The position numbers were made by a program, and so were the translations under genes. A stretch of DNA of 64,000 bases from Lysinibacillus xylanilyticus (GTDB lineage Bacteria > Bacillota > Bacilli > Bacillales_A > Planococcaceae). The number at the start of each line of letters is the position of its first letter. Position 1 is the first letter of the stretch. The stretch covers positions 45,443 to 109,442 of the forward strand of contig NZ_MDDN01000014.1 of NCBI RefSeq assembly GCF_001708185.1, in the 5' to 3' direction. Below, piece after piece: positions 28,027-36,191 of this stretch. The notes under the pieces are model-generated. The model saw only the letters and a list, made by a program, of their open reading frames with translations. It did no database searches and was not told where the DNA came from.

Positions 28027-28380
28027 CCCTTTCAGCGATTATAGCATGGCTGTCATCGGTTTTGGTATGTTAATCAGCGGTTTTTACTTTTTTATCAGTG
28101 ATTGCTTCACTTTTATCAGCGATGTTCACTTCTTATCAGCGATTGCTTCACTTTTATCAGCGGTATTCTCTTTTTATCAGCGATTCTTTCACTTTTATCA
28201 GCGATGTTCACTTCTTTATCAGCGGTGTTGACTTTTTATCAGCGATTGGTTCACTTTTATCAGCGGTGTTCTCTTTTTATCAGCGATTCTTTCACTTTTA
28301 TCAGCGATGTTAACTTTTTATCAGCGATTCTTTCACTTTTATCAGCGATATCAACTTGCTATCATCGATTATCCAAATTA
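28027..28380. repeat. Tandem array of TTATCAGCGATN-TTCACTTT units
   Basis: About 15 copies of a 19-22-base unit built on TTTATCAGCG(A/G)T followed by TCTTTCACTT, GTTCACTTC or GTTGACTTT. Pairs of units repeat at about 40 bases (GATTCTTTCAC then GATGTTCAC), so there is a higher-order period. All three plus frames are open in parts, which only reflects the repeat. It fills the gap between flagellin and the NERD gene. Confidence 0.88.
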
Positions 28381-28414
28381 AAAAGGAATCACCTTTAGTA
28401 TCGGGGATTCCTTT
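28380..28414 (-). terminator. Terminator overlapping the end of the flagellin gene
   Basis: Stem AAAAAGGAATC / GATTCCTTTTT on the minus strand with a 15-base loop, ending in five T. The first arm is inside the coding region (codons KRN) and the stop codon TAA is in the loop. Confidence 0.8.
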
Positions 28415-29246
28415 TTGTTCCGCTTTCGAGTAGTTTTAGAATTGATTGTGCTTGCTGTAGGTGTATTGCTAGTACGTATTGACTTGCCTGCATTAGGATT
28501 TGTGCCTTTACCATGTTCATCATTTCTTTTGCGATATCTGCATCACGAATACGGGACTCGGCAGCTTGTAAGTTTTCTGCCGTGTTTACGTTTGCATTAT
28601 ACGCATGCTCTAGGCGATTTTGATAGGCACCTAGTCTTGAACGCTCGTTTGATACACGCTTTAAAGCCTCGTCCATAGTGGAAATGGCTTTATCGGCATT
28701 GTCACGTGTTGCAATGGATGTCGTATCATTCAAGCCAAGTGCTCCGGCTCCCATATCGTTAATAAATAGCTCGATGCTTTGACCTGAGTTGGCGCCCGCC
28801 TGAATTTTAATTCCGTTTGTAGTGTAATCCCCATTCAGTAATGTCTTGGTATTAAATTCAGTATCCTTCGAGATGCGCTGAATTTCCTTTTTTAATTCTT
28901 GAAATTCTAAGTCGAGTTTTTCTCGATCACTATCTGTCAATGTATCGTTGGCAGCTTCTACTGCTAACTCGCGCATGCGTTGGATCATTGCATGTGTTTC
29001 ATTAAGTGCACCTTCAGCTGTTTGAACAAGTGAAATACCGTCCTGGATATTTTTCGCTGACATATTCAGCCCGCGAATTTGTGCACGCATTTTTTCGGAA
29101 ATCGCGAGCCCAGCTGGATCATCTGCTGCACTATTGATTCGGTAACCTGAAGAAATCCGAAGCATTGACTTGCTCATTGCACCATAATGTCTATTCATAT
29201 TATTTAAGATAGATAAACCCGTTGCTGACCATTTTCCAAGCATCAT
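28395..29246 (-). CDS. Divergent orphan flagellin
   Basis: Flagellar filament protein of 283 aa, outside any flagellar operon in the window. The D0/D1 core is clear: SKSMLRISSGYRINSAADDP, AGLAISEKMRAQIRGLNMS and AEGALNETHAMIQRMRELAV at the N-terminal side; ERSRLGAYQNRLEHAYNAN and AESRIRDADIAKEMMNMVK at the C-terminal side, with a short variable middle. The first residues (MMLGKWSATGLSILNNMNRH) differ from the usual MRINHNI start, and the C-terminus has a tail ESGTKRNPRY after the normal end at SILKLL. These odd ends would sit in the filament core, so it may be a minor or specialised flagellin. The gene has a vegetative-type promoter rather than an obvious SigD site. Confidence 0.92.
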   Translation of the reverse strand: MMLGKWSATGLSILNNMNRHYGAMSKSMLRISSGYRINSAADDPAGLAISEKMRAQIRGLNMSAKNIQDGISLVQTAEGALNETHAMIQRMRELAVEAANDTLTDSDREKLDLEFQELKKEIQRISKDTEFNTKTLLNGDYTTNGIKIQAGANSGQSIELFINDMGAGALGLNDTTSIATRDNADKAISTMDEALKRVSNERSRLGAYQNRLEHAYNANVNTAENLQAAESRIRDADIAKEMMNMVKAQILMQASQYVLAIHLQQAQSILKLLESGTKRNPRY

Positions 29247-29334
29247 TTCACCACCTTTATTTTTATTTATATCGGTATGTACTCAACTCATTTTAGTTAA
29301 TTTTGGTAATACATTCTAATTTAATAGGTTCTAT

Positions 29335-29362
29335 ATATTAATCGTATCTAATTCATTTTCAA
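29335..29362 (-). promoter_or_regulatory. Candidate SigA-type promoter of the flagellin gene
   Basis: TTGAAA (29357-29362) and TAATAT (29335-29340) with a 16-base spacer on the minus strand. No TAAA-N15-GCCGATAT-like SigD site was found between the genes. Confidence 0.45.
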
Positions 29363-29404
29363 GATTTCGACTTTAGACCTAGGTGAATTATCAACAATTT
29401 ATAA

Positions 29405-29440
29405 AAGCACCCGCTTCTCACATGTGAAAAGTAGGTGCTT
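29405..29440 (-). terminator. Terminator of the IDEAL-domain gene
   Basis: Imperfect hairpin with arms AAGCACCTACTTTTCAC and GTGAGAAGCGGGTGCTT on the minus strand, followed by TTTATAAATT, about 20 bases after the stop. Confidence 0.75.
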
Positions 29441-29458
29441 AATTGCCATACTGTGTAT

Positions 29459-29932
29459 TCAAATTTCGAAGCCTCCGAGTTGATGGTTCTTTTGTTGTAG
29501 CAGTTCAAAAAAGAGTGCTTTATCGTTATCTAATAATGCCTGGTCGATTAAATAGTCAAAGTTTTTCTGCTCCAATTCTGTAACGAGCTGATCTACTTCG
29601 CCAACAGTCACTGAAGAAACAAGTGGTAGCTGTGGCTTTGGTGTAGCGTTTTCAAGAATCGGCGCTAGATGCTCATGAACATTTGTAATTAATAATAATT
29701 GATATAGTGGTAGTCGGATAAAACGATTCCCCTTTTGGAAAACGAATACCTCCGATAAATTTTCAATTTGCTGTGTATTCAAGTTGATAATCATCTCTTT
29801 ACCTTCAATCGGAATGAAATGGAAAATCTCATTCTCTTTTAAAATAGAGAAATATTGATAAGCAAACACTAGACGTAATTTATCTCCAGTGATTTTTGTG
29901 TAAAACGGCTTCATATACTGAACTTGCATCAT
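29459..29932 (-). CDS. IDEAL-domain protein of unknown function
   Basis: 157 aa, no signal peptide or membrane segment. The C-terminus (about residues 125-150) reads DYLIDQALLDNDKALFFEL, which matches the short helical IDEAL domain of Bacillales proteins such as YpiB. The first 100 residues are beta-rich and unrecognised (MKPFYTKITGDKLRLVF, EIFHFIPIEGKEMIINLN). A GGGAGGGATGAGGA ribosome site precedes the ATG. It is divergent from ywqB, and a terminator separates it from the flagellin gene. Function is unknown; IDEAL domains may mediate protein contacts. Confidence 0.8.
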   Translation of the reverse strand: MMQVQYMKPFYTKITGDKLRLVFAYQYFSILKENEIFHFIPIEGKEMIINLNTQQIENLSEVFVFQKGNRFIRLPLYQLLLITNVHEHLAPILENATPKPQLPLVSSVTVGEVDQLVTELEQKNFDYLIDQALLDNDKALFFELLQQKNHQLGGFEI

Positions 29933-30033
29933 TCCTCATCCCTCCCGATTTGTCTGATTATTCAGATTTTAACATAAATCAATAATCTTGTTAACTATCT
30001 TCTCCTTGATTTTTCACTTTCAAATCATTCAGC

Positions 30034-30062
30034 TTATCATGTCCGTATTTTAGTCGTATAAT
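30034..30062 (+). promoter_or_regulatory. Candidate promoter for ywqB-ywqA
   Basis: TTATCA (30034-30039), 17-base spacer, TATAAT (30057-30062), about 55 bases before the ywqB start. Confidence 0.55.
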
Positions 30063-30117
30063 GGAAGGACAGTCTTTTTTCCTTCATACTTAAATGTCCA
30101 CTGAAAGGAGTGAGGTT

Positions 30118-31692
30118 ATGGCATTGTCTATTGCCCAATTAGCTAAGGAACATCAAGAATTTGTCTTTAGGAAATTAAAGGAAGCTGAACAGGCATTACA
30201 TCCTTCCTCTACTGAAGACGAGGAGCTAGTGCGTCGTGCTGTTTTTTCTGTGCGGAATAAATCAGTTGTCTTTGAACGTTTTAATGGAGCAAGTTCTATA
30301 TTATATGCAAGCGTACAGGATGTCAGACCCGCTTCTGTAGAAATTGATTTTGCTAAAGAGGAGTTGCGCTGTAATTGTCCTCAGCTGAAATGGTGTAGAC
30401 ATCAGGTTGGCGCATTACTTGCCCTCTACCAGTATTTTGATTCTGTGCAAGATTGGTCAAGTGCGTGGCGTGCACAAAAATCAGTGCAATTAAAATCATT
30501 AGCAGATGAGCGGAGTCCAGAAAGCTGGCAATTGATGGTCAATGAAATAATGAAACGTTTATTGCCACCCGGGCGTATTTTAGAAGGCTATGGTCTTTCT
30601 GCTATACGGACTGATGCTTTGGAGAGACTTCAACGGCATATGCCCTTCGAGCGTGAGTGGCAGCCACTTTATAAGCTATTCATGGAACTATCCATCTTTA
30701 ATACAATATGGCGTCATGTAAATGAAACACAAGGGCATTCAGTGGATTCTCCTTATATGAAATATTTTATTGATCAAAGTGTTCAATCATTCGAGAGTAT
30801 CCTGACAGAGTTAACTGGTCGATCACGACTTTTTGCCACTGACCCATTTTATGATGCGCTTCAGGAACTAGTCAGAGAGTTTTTATTGGGACGACAAGGG
30901 TTGTTTGCTAATCGACTACAAATTTATATGCTGCTTTGGGCTGTGCTTTTTTATGAGAAGCCGCGACGAGAACAGGAATTAGCACTTATAAATGATCTGG
31001 AAAATCCTTCATCAGAGATTTCCTTAGAGTCATTAAAACTGCTATTTTATGTACTGCTACAAAAAGAGGAATTATTGCAGGAAAGCATTGCACAGATTGA
31101 TGTACAGCGAATGCAGGACTTATTTGAGCTTGCTATTTTTGCAAAACGTGCTGGCGAGTCACATGCACAGTCAATCATTTTACGTGCGATGCTACCATTT
31201 GCCGAAGTCTTTTTACAGCAAACGGTGCCAGTTGTAAAACGAGCTCAATACGTACACCAATTTCAACTTTTGTACGAAGATATACCACTTACGGAGGAAG
31301 ATGAAACTACATTATATAGTGCATTTGGTATTTACGGGCTTCAACCATTTTCGTTCTTCCTTATTAAAAAGGGACGTTATCGTGAATGGGTAGCCCTTCA
31401 CCAGTTAAATCTCTCCTCCCTTTCTTATTTAGAAATGTGTGGATTAAAGGATGTGCTACAAGTTGCTCCTGCAACAGTATTGCCCTTATATCATCTATAT
31501 GCCATGTCTGAAATTACGCAAAAATCACGTATGAACTATAAGCAGGCTGTACGAATTTGGAAGAGTATGCGCAGTGCAGCAAAACGTGCTGGCAAAACCG
31601 CTTATTTTGAAACATATATGCAAACAATTCGTGCAGAGTTTAAACGCCTGCGTGCATTACAGGAAGAAATTGAGAAAGGAAACTTAGTATGA
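30118..31692 (+). CDS. ywqB: SWIM zinc-finger protein
   Basis: Partner of the SNF2 ATPase encoded next to it. The SWIM motif C-x-C-x(n)-C-x-H is seen as LRCNCPQLKWCRHQVGALLA at about residues 95-115, a small zinc fold that may bind DNA or protein. The rest (about 400 aa) is helical and has no recognised domain. The ATG at 30118 is chosen because AAAGGAG lies seven bases upstream; an earlier ATG at 30094 has no ribosome site. 524 aa agrees with YwqB of B. subtilis (about 535). The stop overlaps the ywqA start (ATGA), indicating coupled synthesis and probably a complex. Confidence 0.9.
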   Translation: MALSIAQLAKEHQEFVFRKLKEAEQALHPSSTEDEELVRRAVFSVRNKSVVFERFNGASSILYASVQDVRPASVEIDFAKEELRCNCPQLKWCRHQVGALLALYQYFDSVQDWSSAWRAQKSVQLKSLADERSPESWQLMVNEIMKRLLPPGRILEGYGLSAIRTDALERLQRHMPFEREWQPLYKLFMELSIFNTIWRHVNETQGHSVDSPYMKYFIDQSVQSFESILTELTGRSRLFATDPFYDALQELVREFLLGRQGLFANRLQIYMLLWAVLFYEKPRREQELALINDLENPSSEISLESLKLLFYVLLQKEELLQESIAQIDVQRMQDLFELAIFAKRAGESHAQSIILRAMLPFAEVFLQQTVPVVKRAQYVHQFQLLYEDIPLTEEDETTLYSAFGIYGLQPFSFFLIKKGRYREWVALHQLNLSSLSYLEMCGLKDVLQVAPATVLPLYHLYAMSEITQKSRMNYKQAVRIWKSMRSAAKRAGKTAYFETYMQTIRAEFKRLRALQEEIEKGNLV

Positions 31693-34451
31693 TGACTATT
31701 AATGCTCCTTCCCCGTTTTCAAAAAAATTACAGCTTCGTATTGAATCAATCCAGGAAGGATATTTTACGATACAAGGCTTTACGGCTAGCGGTGCAACAG
31801 TGGATGCAGACTCACTTATTTCTTCATTATTTTTAAACTATGAAGCGAATGTCTATGGTCTATTAAGCAATCGTACAGATCTTACTGTTGAAGTTTCAAC
31901 CTCTGAGCTTCTAGATATTTTTTCACCGCGGTATCTACATCCTTTTATTGAATGGATCGGTGTGGACGCAGAAAGTCAGGTGTGGCTAGAAAAAGCGTCG
32001 GCTCTACAAGCATATTGGCAGGAGCCCTCGCTCTGGTCGTACGCTGCCATTGCTGATGATTTTTCGTCACTAGCATTCCCTATAGACGGTATAGATACGG
32101 CATTATTAGAAATGGCCGTGCAGCAAAAGCTCGCCCAAGCAGGTCTTGTACTGTCTGATTTACCAAAGCTATTGCCATTTTTCTTACGTGGTGGCTGGCC
32201 ATTAGAGCAGGAACGACAAGCAGGTACAGTGACTGTCTCCCTACGCTTAAGTGAACCTGAGGAAGATTCAGATGTGTGGCTTCTAGAAACGGTACTGAGT
32301 ACAGCTACGACGAAAAACTACTGGACGCCTGCTATGCGAAAGCAGTCATTACCAATTGTTGATGCTTTACCAGCAAAGTGGCAAATGTTTGCTGATGCTA
32401 TCGAACAACAACAAGCACAAATTGTCGATCTTCTTTCTATTGAAGATATACGTAGCGATATTTTCATCCGTATTATGCTTGAGGATTTAGAAGTACGAAC
32501 ATTTTTACGTGAGGATTTAGCAAGATTACAGGCACTCGGCTTTGACGTTGTGCTACCGGCTTGGCTAAAGGATTTAAAACAATCAAAACTTCGTGTTCGT
32601 GTAAGTACTGGCAATGTAGCGACTAAGAAGGTTGCTGGACTAGATGATATTTTAACGTTCAAATGGCAGTTTTCTATGAATGGACAGTCCATCTCACCTG
32701 AGCAATTTAAAAAGCTTGTGGATGAGAAACGTGAATTCATTCGTATTGGGACAGAGTGGTTTCGTGTGGATGCGAACTGGATGCAGGAAATGCGCGCGTT
32801 GATGCAGCAAGCAGAAGATGAAAGCTGGACCGTTCGCGAATTGCTATTCCGTGAGCTACCAGAGGATTTATCCTTACCTCTTGAAGAAGAAGATGCCGAT
32901 GATGCAATGCGTGATGATCCGATTTTTGCATTTGAACTGCAAAAATCGCTTAAATCCTATATGGAGCAGCTTTCTGAGAAAAAAGGACTTCCTACAGTTG
33001 CGGTTCCTACATCTTTGCAAGCTGATTTACGGCCCTATCAGCATGAGGGCTTTGAATGGCTTGTCTTCATGCGTGAACAAGGTTTCGGTGCGTGTCTAGC
33101 TGATGATATGGGTCTTGGTAAAACAGTTCAGCTCATTTCATATTTACTTCATCTTTATGAAACGACTGCGGATACTAAGCCATCCATCATCATTTGTCCT
33201 ACGTCAGTACTAGGTAACTGGCAAAAGGAAATAGCTCGCTTTGCTCCTTCTTTAATTGTGCATACGCATTATCAGGCAAATCGTGCAAAAGAGGATGTTT
33301 TTAAACAGCTAGTAGCAAGCGAAAAACCACATGTAATTTTATCTACCTACGGCACAGTCTCACAGGATGCTGAGTTTTTGCAGGAAGTGGATTGGGCAGC
33401 AGTTGTCCTAGATGAAGCTCAAAATATTAAAAATATGCAAACACTACAGTCAAGGGCTATTCGTAAATTACATGGTACGCATCATATTGCCTTGACAGGT
33501 ACACCGGTTGAAAACCGATTATCGGAGCTGTGGGCTATTTTTGACTTTATCCATAAGGGCTATTTAGGTAGCTTCGGTCGCTTTAACGAAGAATTTATTT
33601 TACCGATCGAACGTGATGAGTCGGAGTCACATAAACAGAAGCTTCGTGCAAAAATCCAACCATTTTTACTGCGTCGCACAAAGCGTGATCCAAACTTACA
33701 GCTTAACTTACCTGATAAACAAGAGTCTCATGAGTTTTGCCCATTAACAACTGAGCAAGCCTCTCTATATGAAGGTTATATATTAGAGACGCTCGATCAG
33801 CTGGAGCAATTAACAGGCTTTCAAAAAAAGGGACGCGTCTTAAAAATGCTTAGTAAATTAAAGCAATTATGTAATCATCCTGCCTTGTATTTAAAGGAAC
33901 CTTTCGAGGATGCCGATACAATGTTAACTCGTTCTACAAAATTAGAACGTATCGTGCAAATGGCTGCTGAAATCGTGGACAATGGCGAGCAGTGCCTCAT
34001 TTTCACACAATATATTGGGATGGGGCAATTACTACAGCATTGTTTTAGTGAACTATATAATGTTGATGCACCGTTCTTAACAGGTGCAATGCCTAAGCAG
34101 CAGCGTGACCGCTTAGTAGAGGCTTTTCAGGCAGGCAATTTCCCGATATTTATCCTCTCCTTAAAAGCAGGTGGAACAGGGTTAAATTTAACAGCTGCAA
34201 ATCATGTATTACACGCAGATCGCTGGTGGAACCCTGCCGTTGAAAACCAAGCGACAGACCGTGCCTATCGGATTGGGCAAACACAATTTGTGCAAGTGCA
34301 TAAGTTTGTTACAATTGGTACCATCGAAGAAAAAATCGATAAAATGCTGGCCCAGAAATCTGCATTATCAGAAGAACTCATTCAATCAAGCCAGTGGTTA
34401 ACTGAGTTAGAAGATCATGAACTTCGTGATTTAATGATGCTTGATTATTAA
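31689..34451 (+). CDS. ywqA: SNF2/HepA-type ATP-dependent helicase-like protein
   Basis: Large cytosolic ATPase of the Swi2/Snf2 family, 920 aa. The N-terminal 450 residues are specific to bacterial YwqA-like proteins. The motor follows: RPYQHEGFEWL, Walker A DDMGLGKTVQLIS, IICPTSVLGNWQKEI, the Walker B DEAQ box VVLDEAQNIKN, LTGTPVENRLSELW, then the second lobe with QCLIFTQYIGMGQ, SLKAGGTGLNLTAANHV and the arginine finger region DRAYRIGQ. These proteins move along or remodel nucleic acid or displace bound protein; a DNA repair or transcription recycling role is inferred. A strong terminator follows. Confidence 0.94.
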   Translation: MMTINAPSPFSKKLQLRIESIQEGYFTIQGFTASGATVDADSLISSLFLNYEANVYGLLSNRTDLTVEVSTSELLDIFSPRYLHPFIEWIGVDAESQVWLEKASALQAYWQEPSLWSYAAIADDFSSLAFPIDGIDTALLEMAVQQKLAQAGLVLSDLPKLLPFFLRGGWPLEQERQAGTVTVSLRLSEPEEDSDVWLLETVLSTATTKNYWTPAMRKQSLPIVDALPAKWQMFADAIEQQQAQIVDLLSIEDIRSDIFIRIMLEDLEVRTFLREDLARLQALGFDVVLPAWLKDLKQSKLRVRVSTGNVATKKVAGLDDILTFKWQFSMNGQSISPEQFKKLVDEKREFIRIGTEWFRVDANWMQEMRALMQQAEDESWTVRELLFRELPEDLSLPLEEEDADDAMRDDPIFAFELQKSLKSYMEQLSEKKGLPTVAVPTSLQADLRPYQHEGFEWLVFMREQGFGACLADDMGLGKTVQLISYLLHLYETTADTKPSIIICPTSVLGNWQKEIARFAPSLIVHTHYQANRAKEDVFKQLVASEKPHVILSTYGTVSQDAEFLQEVDWAAVVLDEAQNIKNMQTLQSRAIRKLHGTHHIALTGTPVENRLSELWAIFDFIHKGYLGSFGRFNEEFILPIERDESESHKQKLRAKIQPFLLRRTKRDPNLQLNLPDKQESHEFCPLTTEQASLYEGYILETLDQLEQLTGFQKKGRVLKMLSKLKQLCNHPALYLKEPFEDADTMLTRSTKLERIVQMAAEIVDNGEQCLIFTQYIGMGQLLQHCFSELYNVDAPFLTGAMPKQQRDRLVEAFQAGNFPIFILSLKAGGTGLNLTAANHVLHADRWWNPAVENQATDRAYRIGQTQFVQVHKFVTIGTIEEKIDKMLAQKSALSEELIQSSQWLTELEDHELRDLMMLDY

Positions 34452-34463
34452 AGATTTGTTTAT

Positions 34464-34498
34464 GCGCCAAGAGCAAAAATGCTCTTGGCGCTCTTTTT
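34464..34498 (+). terminator. Terminator of ywqB-ywqA
   Basis: Perfect 12-bp stem GCGCCAAGAGCA / TGCTCTTGGCGC, four-base loop, then TCTTTTT. Confidence 0.93.
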
Positions 34499-34579
34499 AA
34501 TTTCGCGAATTTCAGTGGATTAATGTTGTTACTTCTTCCCTACTTACTTTATATTAATATTTAGTTGTGTCGAAAATGG

Positions 34580-34605
34580 TCATTGCTGTGCGGTCTTCAG
34601 CAATG
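34580..34605 (-). terminator. Hairpin after ssbB
   Basis: Inverted repeat CATTGCTG / CAGCAATG with a nine-base loop, followed on the minus strand by CCATTTTC, about 85 bases after the ssbB stop. T tract weak. Confidence 0.45.
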
Positions 34606-34689
34606 ATCTACGTTAATGAATGGTATACATCATTCCTTTCTTGGTGTAAGTAATACAGGAGAATGGCGGATCAGACAACTAATCACTTG

Positions 34690-35109
34690 CTATACTACTG
34701 GTAATTGTACTTCTTCAGGTAGCACAAAATCCTTTAAGCCTTCCTGCCTGTCAGGTGGCTTTGGTGGCACAATAGCCTCATCACTTTCCCTTGGCTTAAG
34801 ATGATAAAATCGGACATCTTCTACGACTACTTCTGTTATAAAAATCTTTGTGCTTGCTTCATTTACAAATGATCTTGATTGAATACGGCCATTTGTCCCA
34901 ATCAATGAGCCTTTTCCGCAATATTTGACGATATGCTCTGCCAGCCTTCCCCAAACTGAACATAGAATAAAGTCAGCATCTACTTCCCCTCGACTGTTTT
35001 TGTAATTGCGATTAATGGCTAGCGTAAAATTTGTTTGCACGCGATTACCTGATAAGTGTCGCAACACAGGATCTTTTGTTAACCTTCCGACCAGTCCGAC
35101 TTGGTTCAT
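34690..35109 (-). CDS. ssbB: Single-stranded DNA-binding protein, SsbB type
   Basis: OB-fold protein that coats single-stranded DNA; the SsbB branch serves natural transformation in B. subtilis. The start ATG at 35109 has AAAGGAGGTG upstream and gives the canonical N-terminus MNQVGLVGRLTKDPVLRHL; an earlier ATG in the frame has no site. The OB core includes FTLAINRNYKNSRGEVDADF and VWGRLAEHIVKYCGKGSL. At 139 aa it lacks the long linker and the acidic DDDIPF tip of the essential SsbA, ending instead EEVQLPVV. A place beside ywpF agrees with the ywpH/ssbB-ywpF neighbourhood in B. subtilis. Confidence 0.9.
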   Translation of the reverse strand: MNQVGLVGRLTKDPVLRHLSGNRVQTNFTLAINRNYKNSRGEVDADFILCSVWGRLAEHIVKYCGKGSLIGTNGRIQSRSFVNEASTKIFITEVVVEDVRFYHLKPRESDEAIVPPKPPDRQEGLKDFVLPEEVQLPVV

Positions 35110-35350
35110 CGATTCACCTCCTTTGCTTTTGATTGCCCTCATCTTACAAGAAAGATTCTAGCATTGGCAAAAGTCGATATTTATCATTTCCTTCAGTTTT
35201 TAATCATAAATTAGTTATATTGAGGTTTTTATTTTTCAAGAATTTAATCATTTTTCAATTCGAATGCTTTTGGCTGTAATAGCAAATGCTAATTGTTGAA
35301 ATATGCAATTTCGCTGTTTTTGTACAATGTGCGAACAGACTGCCAATCGT

Positions 35351-35379
35351 CAACAAGGGTGATTTGAATATGTTATACT
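35351..35379 (+). promoter_or_regulatory. Candidate extended -10 promoter of ywpF
   Basis: TGTTATACT carries an extended -10 (TG at 35371, TATACT at 35374-35379); the -35 region (around CAACAA) is poor. The start codon is 35 bases downstream. The rest of 35110-35413 is non-coding between divergent genes. Confidence 0.5.
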
Positions 35380-35413
35380 AAAAAGGATGACCGACTTAGG
35401 AGGATATTACATA

Positions 35414-35839
35414 ATGAAAACATTTAAAATGCTTTCCTTTGACCTTGTCACAAAAGATGGCATGCAACCGTTTCCTTTAGTCGATGGTATTATTATTAAT
35501 CAGGAAAACAGCCATCAATCTTGGATTCTTGAACTGTTTTTGGACCGACAATATCGTTCAACTTTTGATGAACTTTTAGCGAGTGCTACTGTCTTTAATG
35601 TACGTGCAGTTATTTCATCTCCAGATAATGAGCCTGCTCCTTTCCAAGTTATCGTACATAACGTTCAAGAAATTGGTGAACACATCTCTGTACTTTTAAA
35701 AGGGACGTTAAAAATAAAACGTTCAAAATATGCAGAGCAATTACTAGCCGAGCTATTAGCTGAAGGAGTTTCTTTAGATGAGCTTTTGGAACGCTTCTCA
35801 CACGATATGAAAGAACGACCAAAACTAAAAAATGATTGA
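35414..35839 (+). CDS. ywpF: YwpF-like protein of unknown function
   Basis: 141 aa from the ATG at 35414, which has AGGAGG ten bases upstream. The N-terminus MKTFKMLSFDLV, the middle INQENSHQSWILELFLDRQY and the end LSRLLAEL-like helical region are typical of the YwpF family of Bacillales. No membrane or secretion signal. The function is unknown. It is divergent from ssbB and is followed by a strong terminator. The conserved position between ssbB and the fabZ-mbl region supports the symbol. Confidence 0.88.
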   Translation: MKTFKMLSFDLVTKDGMQPFPLVDGIIINQENSHQSWILELFLDRQYRSTFDELLASATVFNVRAVISSPDNEPAPFQVIVHNVQEIGEHISVLLKGTLKIKRSKYAEQLLAELLAEGVSLDELLERFSHDMKERPKLKND

Positions 35840-35848
35840 GCTTGATTT

Positions 35849-35880
35849 AACGATGCAAATTACTGCATCGTTTTTTTATT
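35849..35880 (+). terminator. Terminator of ywpF
   Basis: Stem AACGATGCA / TGCATCGTT, six-base loop, then a run of T's ending in ATT. Confidence 0.9.
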
Positions 35881-36005
35881 GGACAGGTAGAGTAAATAGT
35901 AAAAAAGGTCGGGCTGAATTGCAAGAAGAAGTTCCGCAAGCAAATGCTGTATTAATGGTGCAGGCAATACCACTTCAGTTAAAGAAAATAGTGTACTGTA
36001 GATAA
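35880..36005 (+). pseudogene. Coding-like tail without a start
   Basis: The plus frame ending at the TAA at 36003-36005 reads WTGRVNSKKGRAELQEEVPQ, then ANAVLMVQAIPLQLKKIVYC. It has the residue balance of a real protein end but no start codon or ribosome site, and its first codons are in the ywpF terminator. It may be the remnant of a lost gene. The rest of 35840-36191 is AT-rich and includes an overlapping frame at 36005-36262 that I do not accept as a gene. Confidence 0.3.
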
Positions 36006-36191
36006 TGATTAAAAAAGTAGTGATTTATTCAAATTATCAAAATCATGTGAAATGTTTTAATTTCCTATTATTGGTAGTTCTAAAGTTATTCAATCCTATA
36101 TTAGATTTTTATCTTATTCAAATAAAACTGTTAATATTTCCCCAAATCTATTATTCTATTAAGTATAAATTAGGAGGAGTGTCTTTATTTA

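Noticed and set aside
28027..28380. Possible CRISPR array
   Set aside because: The units follow each other at about 20 bases with no unique spacers of constant length, and no cas genes are present.
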